The notes beneath the pieces were generated by a model. That model was not told where the DNA came from. It was given only the letters and a program-made list of their open reading frames with translations, and did no database searches. This document shows, piece by piece, positions 7,663 through 16,612 of a stretch of DNA of 39,869 bases. Position 1 is the stretch's first letter; every line of letters begins with the position of its first letter. The stretch covers positions 1 through 39,869 of the forward strand of contig JAEYPH010000038.1 in NCBI GenBank assembly GCA_023410875.1, written 5' to 3'. The stretch is from Bacillota bacterium (lineage in GTDB: Bacteria; Bacillota; Clostridia; Christensenellales; UMGS416). A program made the translations under genes and the position numbers.

Positions 7663-8833
7663 GTGTTTCCAGTATACCGCATTCCCTGATCCTTGTCACC
7701 GCCTGCGCCATGCGCTCCGCGCTCTGCACCAGCGCCATGCGCACATGGCCCTCGCCGCAGGAGCCGAAGCTGACGCCCGGCGTCACGAGCACGCCGCTGC
7801 GGTCGGCTAGCTCCATGGCAAAGGCCGTGGAGTCGGAGAAACCTCGCGGCAGCGCCGCCCACACGAACATCGTGGCGCTGGGCCGCGCCACCGGCCAGCC
7901 GATGCCGCTTAGCCCGTCACACAGCACATCCCGGCGGGCGCGATAGGCCTCGCGGGTGCGCTCCACGCAATCCTGGCAGCCGTCCAGCGCGGCGATGGCG
8001 CCCCGCTGCACCGGCAGGAACATGCCGTAATCCAGGTGGCTCTTAAGCGCCGCAAGCTTGGCGATCATATCGGCATTGCCCAGGGCAAAGCCACAGCGGC
8101 CACCGGCGAAGCCATAGGTTTTGGACAGTGAGTTGAACTCCACGCCCACATCCTTTGCTCCCGGCGTGGCCAGGAAACTGCCGGCGCGGCCGCCGTCATA
8201 CACGAGCTCGCAATAGGCGTTGTCATAAAGGATGGGCACATCGAAGGTTTTGGCGAATTCCACGAGCTCGGCATGGAACCCCTCGGGGGCCATGGCCGTG
8301 GTCGGGTTGTTGGGGTAGCTCACGATGAACAGCTTGGCCCGCCGGGCAGCGTCGGTCGGGATATCTCGCAGATCCATTCCAAAGCCGCGCTCGGCCCGCA
8401 TGGGCACGGTGACCAGCTCCGCCTGGGCCAACTGCGGCCCGGCGTGGAACACCGGATAGCCGGGGTTGGGGGCTAGCACGACGTCACCGGGGTTCACCAT
8501 CGCCAGGCTGATGTGCCCCAGGCCCTCCTGGGACCCCAGCAGCGAAGTGATCTCGGTTTCGGGATTCAGCTCCACGCCGAATCGCCGCGCATACCAACGG
8601 GCCGCCGCCGCGCGCAGCTGCGGCAGATCGCTGATGGCATACTGGAAGCACGCCGGGTCGTCCAGCGCGCGCTTCATTTCCTCCACGACAAAATCCGGCG
8701 GCGCGTTGTCCGGCGAGCCCACCGACAAATCAATAACGTCCATACCTTGGGCATGGAGCTCGGTCTTCTTGTTCTTGAGAACCGTGAACACGCCCGGCGC
8801 GGTCAGCGGCTCCATCCTCTTGGCCCACTGCAT
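7646..8833 (-). CDS. Class I/II PLP-dependent aminotransferase (LL-DAP aminotransferase-like)
   Basis: The 395-residue fold-type I aminotransferase has NPGYPVFHAG, SYPNNPTTAMAP and the PLP-lysine motif SLSKTYGFAGGRCG with Lys238. The pattern resembles the DapL/AlaT-like branch of Firmicutes enzymes; true substrate (diaminopimelate, alanine or other) is open. The frame stays open upstream to 9058, but that extension translates repeat copy C. ATG 8833 has GAAAGG six nt upstream and matches the family N-terminus, so I chose it. It heads a run with the PHP and VanW genes. Confidence 0.88.
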   Translation of the reverse strand: MQWAKRMEPLTAPGVFTVLKNKKTELHAQGMDVIDLSVGSPDNAPPDFVVEEMKRALDDPACFQYAISDLPQLRAAAARWYARRFGVELNPETEITSLLGSQEGLGHISLAMVNPGDVVLAPNPGYPVFHAGPQLAQAELVTVPMRAERGFGMDLRDIPTDAARRAKLFIVSYPNNPTTAMAPEGFHAELVEFAKTFDVPILYDNAYCELVYDGGRAGSFLATPGAKDVGVEFNSLSKTYGFAGGRCGFALGNADMIAKLAALKSHLDYGMFLPVQRGAIAALDGCQDCVERTREAYRARRDVLCDGLSGIGWPVARPSATMFVWAALPRGFSDSTAFAMELADRSGVLVTPGVSFGSCGEGHVRMALVQSAERMAQAVTRIRECGILETHDRPV

Positions 8834-8844
8834 TGTGAACCTTT

Positions 8845-9046
8845 CGCCTTCGGCGTTGCGACGCCTCGGCGATTCAGATCGCTGATCTCGATTGCCGTTA
8901 TCGCCCGCCGCGCATGTCGCCGGGCGATGACTTGGCAGGTTATCTTCACACTGTGTTTCTTGAATCCCACCATCACCTGCAGGTGAGATTTTTTTATCAA
9001 CTTGCACTTGTTGTACGCTTCCTTCCGTCGGATGAACCGACGTCGG
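8845..9046 (-). repeat. Modular hairpin repeat, copy C, in an aminotransferase 5' leader
   Basis: Family member with H1 at 8845-8871 (CGCC...GGCG, imperfect), the linker GGCGATTCAG at 8867-8876, H2 at 8900-8928 (29 nt identical to copy A), and H3 at 9018-9046 (CGTCGG-ATGAA-CCGACG, perfect 6-bp stem). On the minus strand it runs H3, H2, H1 and ends directly at the Shine-Dalgarno of the aminotransferase gene. This is the only copy located in the leader of a visible gene. Confidence 0.75.
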
Positions 9047-9091
9047 CTCCCTGTTCATGTTCCCATGTCAGCTTTCATGGAATTCTATACA

Positions 9092-9379
9092 CTAGTATAT
9101 ATCATATTCCACGGACACCACTTCGGCGCGGCCATCCCGCTCAATAAGCTCCACAGCTGCGCGCACCGCCCGCATGGCGTGGTCGCCGTCGGCGCTGGCC
9201 GCTGCGACGCCCAGCACAGCGGCGTTTACATGCTCGCCGCCGTCCAGGTCGCACGCCGAAAGGTTCATGCGGTTGAGCCGGTCCAGCAGGCTTTTGACGA
9301 CCTGACGACGATCCTTGAGCGTGAAGGCGCCTTCGATGCGCAGGCTGACCTGGGCCGTGGCCACGCGCAAGCTGCTCAC
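9092..9379 (-). CDS. DUF503 family protein (YlxP-like)
   Basis: The small 95-residue protein starts VSSLRVATAQVSLRIEGAFTLKDRRQVVKSLLDRL. DUF503/YlxP members begin with a short beta strand, then the LK-KR-VKS-LL pattern seen here, and are about 95 residues long. Their role is not established; some are encoded near ribosome-maturation genes. A GTG start at 9379 overlaps the threonine synthase stop (GTGA), which gives the family length. The frame opens further upstream, but that part translates thrC in another frame. Confidence 0.82.
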   Translation of the reverse strand: MSSLRVATAQVSLRIEGAFTLKDRRQVVKSLLDRLNRMNLSACDLDGGEHVNAAVLGVAAASADGDHAMRAVRAAVELIERDGRAEVVSVEYDIY

Positions 9380-10857
9380 CGCTTGAGCGCCCCCAGCAGC
9401 GCCGCGCCCATGTCCTGCGGCTTGCAGAGGCGGTCGTGCCGCTGGGGCAGTTCCCACAGTTCGGTCACCGGTTTGGGCGGCGGCACAGCGGTCAGCCGCC
9501 GCAGCGCGTCGCAATCCTCCCGGCCACTGTCGTGGGGTTGCCCTGTCAGGGCCTCAAGCACGTCGCCGGCAAACTTGTAGGGGCTGGCCGTGCTCACGAT
9601 TACGGTGCGCTCCGGCTTGCCGATCCGCTCCCACACATCCCACGCCACGGCGGTGTGGGGGTCCAGCAGATAGCCATGGCGCGCGAACACGTCGGCGATG
9701 CGCGCGCGGGTCTGCCTGTCGTCGGCGCAGTCGGCGGCGAACAAGGCGTCCAGCGCGGCCTTGGTCCCACCGCCCACGGCATAGCGGCCGTGGGCCTTGA
9801 GAGCCTCCATGGCGCGGCGCACCGCGGCGGCATCGCGGCCACCGGCCTCAAAGAGCATGCGCTCCAGGTTGGAGCTCACGAGGATATCCATGGACGGGCT
9901 GATGGTCTTGAAAAATTCGCGGCCGGCGTCATACACGCCGTCGCGGAAAAAGTCGGTCAGCACACGGTTGCGGTTGCTGGCACACACCAGGCGGCCGATG
10001 GGCACGCCCATGGCGCGGGCATACCACGCGGCCAGTATGTTGCCGAAGTTGCCCGTGGGCACGACAAAATCGAAAGAGGCTTCGCCCCTTTCTGCCGCAC
10101 TATCACTGTTATAGAGGTCACACCAGGCGCTCACAAAATAGACGATCTGCGGGGCCAGCCGTCCCCAGTTGATGGAATTGGCGCTGGACAGCGCCCAGCC
10201 CTCTTCTGCCAGCGTGTTGCGCAGGCCCTCGTCGGCGAACAGGCGCTTTACGCCGGTCTGGGCGTCGTCAAAGTTGCCCTCCACGGCGATCACGGACACG
10301 TTGCCGCCGCGCTGGGTGACCATCTGCAGCCGCTGCACGGGGCTCACGCCGCCATCGGGGTAGAAAACCGCGCAGCCGGTGCCCGGCACGTCGGCAAAGC
10401 CTTCCAGCGCGGCCTTGCCTGTGTCGCCGGATGTGGCCACGAGGATCAGCGTATTGTCGGCAATGCCCAAATGCCTCCGGGCGCACACCATGGCCCGGGG
10501 CAGCCACTGCAGCGCCATGTCCTTGAAGGCGCAGGTTGGCCCGTGCCACAGCTCCAGCACATGGGTCCCTCCGACGGGCTGCAGCGGCGCCGGCGGGCCG
10601 TCGAAGCGGCTGGATTGCCCCCACGCGCCTTCGATGCAGCCGCGCAGCTCCTCTTCGGTGAAATCGTCGAAGAAGCGGCTGAGCACCGCATACGCCCGCT
10701 GGGTATAAGGCAACCCGGCCAGCCTTTTGAGCTCGCCGGGCAGAAAGGTCGGGATTTCGGATGGAACATAGAGTCCGCCGTCGGGGGCGATGCCCGCTGC
10801 CAGCGCCTGGCTGGCCGTCACGGGCGCGCACCCTCCGCGGGTGCTCACATAGCGCAT
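9376..10857 (-). CDS. thrC: Threonine synthase
   Basis: The 493-residue PLP enzyme converts O-phosphohomoserine to threonine in the cytoplasm. Evidence: N-terminal MRYVSTRGG...SQALAAGIAPDGGLYVP, the PLP-lysine motif AFKDMALQ with Lys112, and ATSGDTGKAALEG, all typical of the longer threonine synthases. The length fits. The start has GGAGG four nt upstream. It lies 12 nt after the P-loop gene and overlaps the DUF503 gene, so the three form one operon from the promoter at 11313-11341. Confidence 0.95.
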   Translation of the reverse strand: MRYVSTRGGCAPVTASQALAAGIAPDGGLYVPSEIPTFLPGELKRLAGLPYTQRAYAVLSRFFDDFTEEELRGCIEGAWGQSSRFDGPPAPLQPVGGTHVLELWHGPTCAFKDMALQWLPRAMVCARRHLGIADNTLILVATSGDTGKAALEGFADVPGTGCAVFYPDGGVSPVQRLQMVTQRGGNVSVIAVEGNFDDAQTGVKRLFADEGLRNTLAEEGWALSSANSINWGRLAPQIVYFVSAWCDLYNSDSAAERGEASFDFVVPTGNFGNILAAWYARAMGVPIGRLVCASNRNRVLTDFFRDGVYDAGREFFKTISPSMDILVSSNLERMLFEAGGRDAAAVRRAMEALKAHGRYAVGGGTKAALDALFAADCADDRQTRARIADVFARHGYLLDPHTAVAWDVWERIGKPERTVIVSTASPYKFAGDVLEALTGQPHDSGREDCDALRRLTAVPPPKPVTELWELPQRHDRLCKPQDMGAALLGALKR

Positions 10858-10869
10858 GGATCCTCCGCT

Positions 10870-11286
10870 TCAGTCCAGAATGTAGGGCTTCAGGAAGTCG
10901 GGCAGCTCCTCGGCGCCGCCGCTGACGCTGAGCACAAAGTTGGCGTTGGCCTTTTCGCTGATGGCCTGCAGCCGCTCGAACATGTCCTTCATGTCCGCGA
11001 GACTTTTAAGGCCCACCATCTGCGGGAAACCGTCCAGATAAACCTGTTCCACGTCGTAGTCGGTTGCCAGGATACCGCAAACGAAACCCGCAAACAAATC
11101 GGGATTGGTCACGCGATATTCGCCGGCATTTATATAACGGATGCTGTGGTTCAAATCCAACATGCAGCGGTTGTCATCATCGATAAAAACAATGTCGCCC
11201 TTCACGTGAGCCAGTGCAGCGTTTGCCATCTCGATCATGCGTTTCGTCTTGCCAAGGCCGCGTTTGCCATACAGAACCTGTATCAT
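10870..11286 (-). CDS. Small P-loop protein of unknown function
   Basis: The 138-residue protein opens MIQVLYGKRGLGKTKRM; GKRGLGKT (about 7-14) is a Walker A motif. IVFIDDD (about 33-39) and VYLDGF (about 84-89) could supply acidic Walker B-like residues. I do not recognise a named family. It resembles short P-loop proteins of Clostridia that carry only a minimal nucleotide-binding core. ATG 11286 has AAAGGAG eight nt upstream; two in-frame GTG codons slightly upstream would overlap that site. It is the first gene of the thrC operon. Confidence 0.7.
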   Translation of the reverse strand: MIQVLYGKRGLGKTKRMIEMANAALAHVKGDIVFIDDDNRCMLDLNHSIRYINAGEYRVTNPDLFAGFVCGILATDYDVEQVYLDGFPQMVGLKSLADMKDMFERLQAISEKANANFVLSVSGGAEELPDFLKPYILD

Positions 11287-11312
11287 AGGCACCACTCCTT
11301 TGCTTTTTCTAT

Positions 11313-11341
11313 ATTATAAACGAAACCAAGGGTTCCAGCAA
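11313..11341 (-). promoter_or_regulatory. Promoter of the P-loop/thrC/DUF503 operon
   Basis: On the minus strand TTGCTG (11341-11336), a 17-nt spacer and a perfect TATAAT (11318-11313). It lies about 25 nt upstream of the ATG at 11286. Confidence 0.75.
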
Positions 11342-11465
11342 TCGAAATTCGACAAGCTCTGCCAAACAAAAACAATTATGTGGCATCCGCAACCCTTTGC
11401 TTATGCGATGCAGAACGGCCCCCGCTGTGTACGGAAGCCGTTGCGCGCTGAAGGCAAAATAAAAA

Positions 11466-12881
11466 CTAATCGTCAATCCTTTTCTTATGCCAGTGGTGCG
11501 TGAGCTGCAGGTAGAGCTCGACGTCGAACTGCTTGATCATCAGCTCCAACTCCTCATCGCCCATGGACGTTGTGCGTCCTTCGGCGTACTGACGGTCGGT
11601 CTCCTCCTTCATGTAGGTGACCACCGGATGGCGCTTGTCGATGACCAGGCCGTCGGCGGGCTGGAAATAGCCCATGATCCAATAGGCCAGCCCGGCCGCG
11701 CCGCTATGGGGGCCCACGACGACCACCGGCGGACGGTTGAGGATTTTCTGGGTGTCGAAGATGTTGTAGATCTCCTCATCCTTGAGCAGGCCGTCGGCAT
11801 GGATGCCGGCGCGGGTCGCGTTGAAGTTGCGCCCCACGAAGGGCGTGCGGGGGTTGATCTCCACTTCCAGCTCGTTTTGAAAATAATCTGCAATTTCGGT
11901 GATGACCGAGAGGTCCATGCCGTCGGTGGTGCCGCGCAGGCTGGCGTATTCGATGGTCATGGCCTCCAGCGGGCAATTGCCGGTGCGCTCGCCGATGCCC
12001 ATGAGCGCGCAGTTGACCGCCGCGCAGCCGAACAGCCATGCCGTGGCCGCGTTGGGCACAACCTTGTAGAAGTCGTTGTGGCCGTGCCATTCCAACAGCG
12101 CGCTGGGCACGCCGGCGTAGTGGTTCAGGCCATAGATGATGCCCTGCACGCTGCGGGGGAGCGCCGCGCCGGGGTAAGTGATGCCCAGGCCCAGCGTATC
12201 GCAGGCGCGAATCTTGATCGGGATGCCGCTTTCGCGCATCAGGTTCATCAGCTCCGTGGCGAAGGGTACCACAAAGCCGTAAAAATCGGCCCGGGTGATG
12301 TCCTCAAAATGGCAGCGGGGCTTGATGCCGCGCTCCAGAGCGCTCTTGACCACGCCCAGATACTGGTCCATGGCCTGGCTGCGGGTCATGTTCATCTTCT
12401 TGAAGATGTGATAATCCGAAGCGCTCACGAGGATGCCGGTCTCCTTGATGCCCAGCGACTTCACGAGGTCGAAGTCGCTTTTGCTGGCGCGGATCCACGT
12501 GGTGACCTCGGGGAACTCATAGCCCAAGTCCAGGCACGTGTGCAGCGCTTCCTTGTCCTTCTCGGTGTACACGAAGAACTCGCTCTGGCGGATGATGCCC
12601 TTGGGGCCGCCCAACCTGTGCATGTATTTGTAGAGCTGCACGATCTGCTCCACCGTGAAGGGGGATTGGCTCTGCTGGCCGTCGCGGAAGGTCGTGTCGG
12701 TGATCCACAGCTCCGGGGGTGTGATCATGGGAACCAGTCGGTGATTGAAGGGCACCTTGGGAATGCTCGAATATTCATACAGGTGCCGGTAGAGATTGGG
12801 TTCCTTCACATCCTGAAGAGGGTACTTGTGGGCGGACTGCTCCAGCAAGTGGGTGGTTCCGCTGAATTCCAGTATCGGCAT
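11466..12881 (-). CDS. Re-citrate synthase-like / homocitrate synthase family enzyme
   Basis: The 471-residue member of the HMG-CoA-lyase-like acyl-CoA carboxylate synthases condenses acetyl-CoA with an oxoacid. It has the DTTFRDGQQS active-site start (Asp62), the metal-binding HGH pair in EWHGHND (His266, His268), and ...RTGNCPLEAM. The segments LGGPKGIIRQSEFF, GILVSASDYHIF, HFEDITRADFYGFVVPF and FNATRAGIHADGLLKDEEIYNIFDT resemble, from memory, the Clostridium kluyveri Re-citrate synthase rather than standard LeuA. The likely product is therefore citrate; homocitrate or isopropylmalate remain possible. It follows the aspartate aminotransferase by 21 nt, with GGGGAGAGG before the ATG. Confidence 0.8.
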   Translation of the reverse strand: MPILEFSGTTHLLEQSAHKYPLQDVKEPNLYRHLYEYSSIPKVPFNHRLVPMITPPELWITDTTFRDGQQSQSPFTVEQIVQLYKYMHRLGGPKGIIRQSEFFVYTEKDKEALHTCLDLGYEFPEVTTWIRASKSDFDLVKSLGIKETGILVSASDYHIFKKMNMTRSQAMDQYLGVVKSALERGIKPRCHFEDITRADFYGFVVPFATELMNLMRESGIPIKIRACDTLGLGITYPGAALPRSVQGIIYGLNHYAGVPSALLEWHGHNDFYKVVPNAATAWLFGCAAVNCALMGIGERTGNCPLEAMTIEYASLRGTTDGMDLSVITEIADYFQNELEVEINPRTPFVGRNFNATRAGIHADGLLKDEEIYNIFDTQKILNRPPVVVVGPHSGAAGLAYWIMGYFQPADGLVIDKRHPVVTYMKEETDRQYAEGRTTSMGDEELELMIKQFDVELYLQLTHHWHKKRIDD

Positions 12882-12902
12882 GATCCTCTCCCCTTATTAA
12901 AT

Positions 12903-14096
<1,194 letters not shown>

Positions 14097-14311
14097 GTTT
14101 ACCTCCATTGGCTCTATGCAGTTTTGGACTCATGTGACTTGCAAATTTGTCTGAAACGGTCGCATATTCTTTATATTTCCACAAAAATGCGGCTCATAAT
14201 GCAGCATCCCGATTTCAATTATTCATTTGTATCATCATATCATCATGAATGCGGTTTTGCAACCACCGTATGTGTTCTTTTTTTCGCTGAAAGGCAATGA
14301 TTTTGTCACAC

Positions 14312-14343
14312 GAAAAACGCCGGCAACAGGATGTTGGCGGCGC
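14312..14343 (-). terminator. Rho-independent terminator of the AI-2E transporter gene
   Basis: On the minus strand an 11-bp stem with one mismatch (CGCCGCCAACA with TGTTGCCGGCG) is followed by TTTTT (14317-14313). It starts about 20 nt after the transporter stop codon. Confidence 0.75.
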
Positions 14344-14362
14344 AATGCGGACTTCCTGGGCA

Positions 14363-15592
14363 CTAGGGCTTTGGCTCTGTATCGGCTTGCGGACTGCTGT
14401 GTACCGTGGCGGCGCGGCGCAAGGCGCGGCCCTTGATGTAGCGCTCGATGAGCACTTTGATAACTGCGGCGGTGGGCACCGCCAGCAGCAGGCCACCCAC
14501 CCCGAACAACCCGCCGCCCAGTATGATGGACAGCAGGATCCAGAAGGGCGACAGGCCCATGCGGTCGCCGATAACGTAGGGTGTGATGAAATAATTGTCG
14601 ATGGTCTGCATCAGCAATATGGCTATCCCAACATACAGCGCCTTGAGCGGGTCATCCAGCAGTGCGATGAACAGCGGCGGCACCGCGCCAAGGAACGGGC
14701 CGATGTAAGGCACCAAGTTCGTAAGGGCGATGACGGCGGCCATCAGCATGCTGTAGCGCACGCCCAGCGCCGCGAAGGCGATCTGCGCCAGCAAAAACAA
14801 AATGACCATTGTCAGAAGCTTGGCGCTGATGTAGCGTCCAAACACGCTGTCCACCGTGCCCAGCAACCCCATGGTCGCCCCGGCACGCTTCTCGCCCAGG
14901 CGGGCCTTGAGCAGGTGGCGCAGGCTGTAGACGATGGATTCCCGCTCGTTGAGCAGATAGAAACTGAGCACCAACCCGATGAGCAGGCTGCCCAGCGTGG
15001 AGAACACCGACGCGGCGAAGGCGCCCAGGCTGGTCAGCGCGATATTGACATACTTAATTGTATTGTTCTGGAAATCGGTGACCATCGCCGTGATGGATTT
15101 CTGCACGTTGTCCAGCGTTTGCTGCACCGACGGGTTGTTGAGCAGACCGCCGATGAACTCAGTCTTGGGCAGCGTGTTCTGCACATAATCGGTTGCCCAG
15201 TCATAGTAGGAGGGCAGCGCCTTTACAAGCTCGGCGATGTTACGCAGGATCTCCGGAATCACGAAGCTCAAGGCACCCACGATCAGGGCAATCAGCAGCA
15301 AATACACGATCACCAGCGCCGCCATCTTGATGGGGCGCTGGGCGCCGGGGTTTTTGAACACCTTGGCGAGCAGCTTCTCCACGCCGGTCACGGCGGGGCT
15401 TAAGATATAGGCCATGACGATGGCCATGATGAAAGGGCTCAGCAGCGTCAGGATGAAGCCCAGGCCGCTTTTGAAGCTCTGCCAGATGTCGTTGGAAGCG
15501 GAGAGCAGGCGGTTGAACAGCAACAGCGCCGCCACCGTGCCAAAAGCGTACACGCACACCTTCAGGTATTTTCTGTCCGGCTCAAACTTCAC
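14363..15592 (-). CDS. AI-2E family transporter
   Basis: The 409-residue membrane protein of the AI-2E/PerM (UPF0118) family has about eight hydrophobic segments in the usual layout: two near the N-terminus, one near 73-95, then a long loop, then a C-terminal block with LTNLVPYIGPFLGAVPPL, LLMQTIDNYFITPYVIGDRMGLSPFWILLSIILGGGLFG. Members export small molecules or act as antiporters; the substrate here is unknown. A GTG at 15592 with GAGGTGG upstream is a better start than the TTG at 15607, which overlaps that site. Confidence 0.88.
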   Translation of the reverse strand: MKFEPDRKYLKVCVYAFGTVAALLLFNRLLSASNDIWQSFKSGLGFILTLLSPFIMAIVMAYILSPAVTGVEKLLAKVFKNPGAQRPIKMAALVIVYLLLIALIVGALSFVIPEILRNIAELVKALPSYYDWATDYVQNTLPKTEFIGGLLNNPSVQQTLDNVQKSITAMVTDFQNNTIKYVNIALTSLGAFAASVFSTLGSLLIGLVLSFYLLNERESIVYSLRHLLKARLGEKRAGATMGLLGTVDSVFGRYISAKLLTMVILFLLAQIAFAALGVRYSMLMAAVIALTNLVPYIGPFLGAVPPLFIALLDDPLKALYVGIAILLMQTIDNYFITPYVIGDRMGLSPFWILLSIILGGGLFGVGGLLLAVPTAAVIKVLIERYIKGRALRRAATVHSSPQADTEPKP

Positions 15593-15633
15593 TGGAGCCC
15601 ACCTCAATCTTGCATTTCAAATGCTCTTATACT

Positions 15634-15662
15634 ATTATAGTCCACATTCCCGCTATGTGAAA
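15634..15662 (-). promoter_or_regulatory. Promoter of the AI-2E transporter gene
   Basis: Perfect TATAAT on the minus strand (15639-15634) with a weaker -35 TTTCAC (15662-15657) at 17-nt spacing, about 42 nt before the GTG start. Confidence 0.55.
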
Positions 15663-15672
15663 ACATGCGGTG

Positions 15673-15704
15673 AAAAAACCATTGCGGCGTACGCGCCGCC
15701 AATG
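15673..15704 (-). terminator. Terminator-like hairpin upstream of the AI-2E promoter
   Basis: On the minus strand CATTG-CGGCG/CGCCG-CAATG with a short loop is followed by GTTTTTT. No minus-strand gene lies upstream, so it may insulate the transporter promoter from antisense transcription of the tRNA cluster, or be a relic. Confidence 0.5.
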
Positions 15705-15726
15705 AAAATCCTCCAAAAAAACATGG

Positions 15727-15756
15727 TTGACAACGAGGGCGGCTTTATTGTATATT
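15727..15756 (+). promoter_or_regulatory. Promoter of the tRNA cluster
   Basis: Perfect TTGACA (15727-15732), an 18-nt spacer, and TATATT (15751-15756), about 38 nt before the first tRNA. No other strong promoter is seen within the tRNA run. Confidence 0.75.
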
Positions 15757-15793
15757 ATTATTCGCCGCTTCGGACAGCAGGCGCTTAACGCTG

Positions 15794-15870
15794 CGGGGTG
15801 TGGCGCAGTTTGGTAGCGCACGTGGTTTGGGACCACGGGGCCGCAGGTTCGAATCCTGTCACCCCGACCA
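15794..15870 (+). tRNA. tRNA-Pro(UGG)
   Basis: Full cloverleaf with acceptor CGGGGTG/CACCCCG, anticodon TGG in the loop TTTGGGA, T-loop TTCGAAT, and encoded CCA. Confidence 0.95.
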
Positions 15871-15876
15871 TTCCGT

Positions 15877-15951
15877 GGCCCCTTGGTCAAGTGGTTAAGA
15901 CATCGCCCTTTCACGGCGGTAACAGGGGTTCGAGCCCCCTAGGGGTCACCA
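15877..15951 (+). tRNA. tRNA-Glu(UUC)
   Basis: Acceptor GGCCCCT/AGGGGTC, anticodon stem CGCCC/GGCGG with anticodon TTC, T-arm GGGG-TTCGAGC-CCCC, encoded CCA. Confidence 0.95.
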
Positions 15952-15972
15952 TTCCTTCCCAGCGCGGCGCGT

Positions 15973-16049
15973 GGGCCTTTAGCTCAGTTGGTTAGAGCGG
16001 TCGGCTTATATCCGATTGGTCCGCGGTTCGAGTCCGTGAAGGCCCACCA
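15973..16049 (+). tRNA. tRNA-Ile(UAU)
   Basis: Acceptor GGGCCTT/AAGGCCC, anticodon stem GTCGG/CCGAT, loop CTTATAT giving anticodon TAT, T-loop TTCGAGT, encoded CCA. UAU would read AUA directly, unlike the lysidine-modified CAU species most bacteria use. Confidence 0.92.
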
Positions 16050-16065
16050 TCCATCCATCCAACGC

Positions 16066-16142
16066 GGCCCGGTAGTTCAGTTGGTTAGAACGCTAGCCTG
16101 TCACGCTAGAGGTCGAGGGTTCGAGCCCCTTCCGGGTCGCCA
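16066..16142 (+). tRNA. tRNA-Asp(GUC)
   Basis: Acceptor GGCCCGG/CCGGGTC, anticodon stem CTAGC/GCTAG with loop CTGTCAC (anticodon GTC), G discriminator, encoded CCA. Confidence 0.95.
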
Positions 16143-16147
16143 TTTAT

Positions 16148-16223
16148 GCCTCGGTAGCTCAGTCGGTAGAGCAAGGGACTGAAAATCCCTGTGTCGACAG
16201 TTCGATTCTGTCCTGAGGCACCA
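16148..16223 (+). tRNA. tRNA-Phe(GAA)
   Basis: Acceptor GCCTCGG/CTGAGGC, anticodon stem AGGGA/TCCCT with loop CTGAAAA (anticodon GAA), T-loop TTCGATT, encoded CCA. Confidence 0.95.
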
Positions 16224-16224
16224 C

Positions 16225-16300
16225 GCTGGTGTAGCTCAATTGGCAGAGCAGCTGATTTGTAATCAGCAGGTTGCGGGTTCGAGTCCCATCACCAGCTCCA
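16225..16300 (+). tRNA. tRNA-Thr(UGU)
   Basis: Acceptor GCTGGTG/CACCAGC, anticodon stem GCTGA/TCAGC with loop TTTGTAA (anticodon TGT), encoded CCA. Only one nt separates it from tRNA-Phe. Confidence 0.95.
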
Positions 16301-16312
16301 AGCAGCCAACGT

Positions 16313-16397
16313 GGAGGGGTTCCCGAGTGGCCAAAGGGGGCAGACTGTAAATCTGTTATCTTCGATTTCGGTGGTTCGAATCCACCCCCCTCCACCA
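16313..16397 (+). tRNA. tRNA-Tyr(GUA)
   Basis: Class II tRNA of 85 nt with a long variable arm. Acceptor GGAGGGG/CCCCTCC, loop CTGTAAA (anticodon GTA), encoded CCA. Confidence 0.95.
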
Positions 16398-16411
16398 GTT
16401 TCCTTCAACAT

Positions 16412-16498
16412 GCGAGAATGGCGGAATTGGCAGACGCGCTAGATTCAGGTTCTAGTGGGGTAACAGCCGTGCAGGTTCAAGTCCTGTTTCTCGCACCA
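16412..16498 (+). tRNA. tRNA-Leu(CAG)
   Basis: Class II tRNA of 87 nt. Acceptor GCGAGAA/TTCTCGC, anticodon stem CTAGA/TCTAG with loop TTCAGGT (anticodon CAG), long variable arm, encoded CCA. Its 3' end is repeated at 16840-16863. Confidence 0.95.
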
Positions 16499-16499
16499 A
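16476..16499 (+). repeat. Putative attachment site, left copy (3' end of tRNA-Leu)
   Basis: A 24-nt stretch covering the T-loop, acceptor strand and CCA of tRNA-Leu, exactly repeated at 16840-16863. Duplicated tRNA 3' ends are the usual footprint of tyrosine-recombinase integration. No integrase gene remains in between. Confidence 0.7.
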
Positions 16500-16538
16500 T
16501 AGCAAAGCCCCCTCAATCGAGGGGGTTTTGCTATTGGT
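16495..16538 (+). terminator. Terminator of the tRNA cluster, overlapping tRNA-Leu
   Basis: A 20-bp stem with one G-U pair (ACCAATAGCAAAGCCCCCTC with its near-complement) and an AATC loop. The 5' arm begins within the CCA of tRNA-Leu. The inner GCCCCCTC/GAGGGGG stem followed by TTTT forms a normal terminator. Confidence 0.8.
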
Positions 16539-16612
16539 GCTGACAGACAGCGAAGAACCTGCCGCAAAGGCCAGAAAGAAAAGAACACGAACTGCGAAGC
16601 AAGGAACTGCAG

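Noticed and set aside
8834..9058. N-terminal extension of the aminotransferase up to 9058
   Set aside because: The extra residues translate repeat copy C. ATG 8833 has its own ribosome site and fits the family N-terminus.
9376..10857. T-box or threonine leader control of thrC
   Set aside because: No T-box sequence, specifier hairpin or Thr-rich leader peptide is seen; the operon has a plain promoter close to the P-loop gene.
9436..11319. A 627-codon plus-strand open frame
   Set aside because: It lies opposite thrC and the P-loop gene, is rich in Gly/His/Ala/Gln as expected for the antisense of GC-rich genes, and has no recognisable motif or ribosome site.
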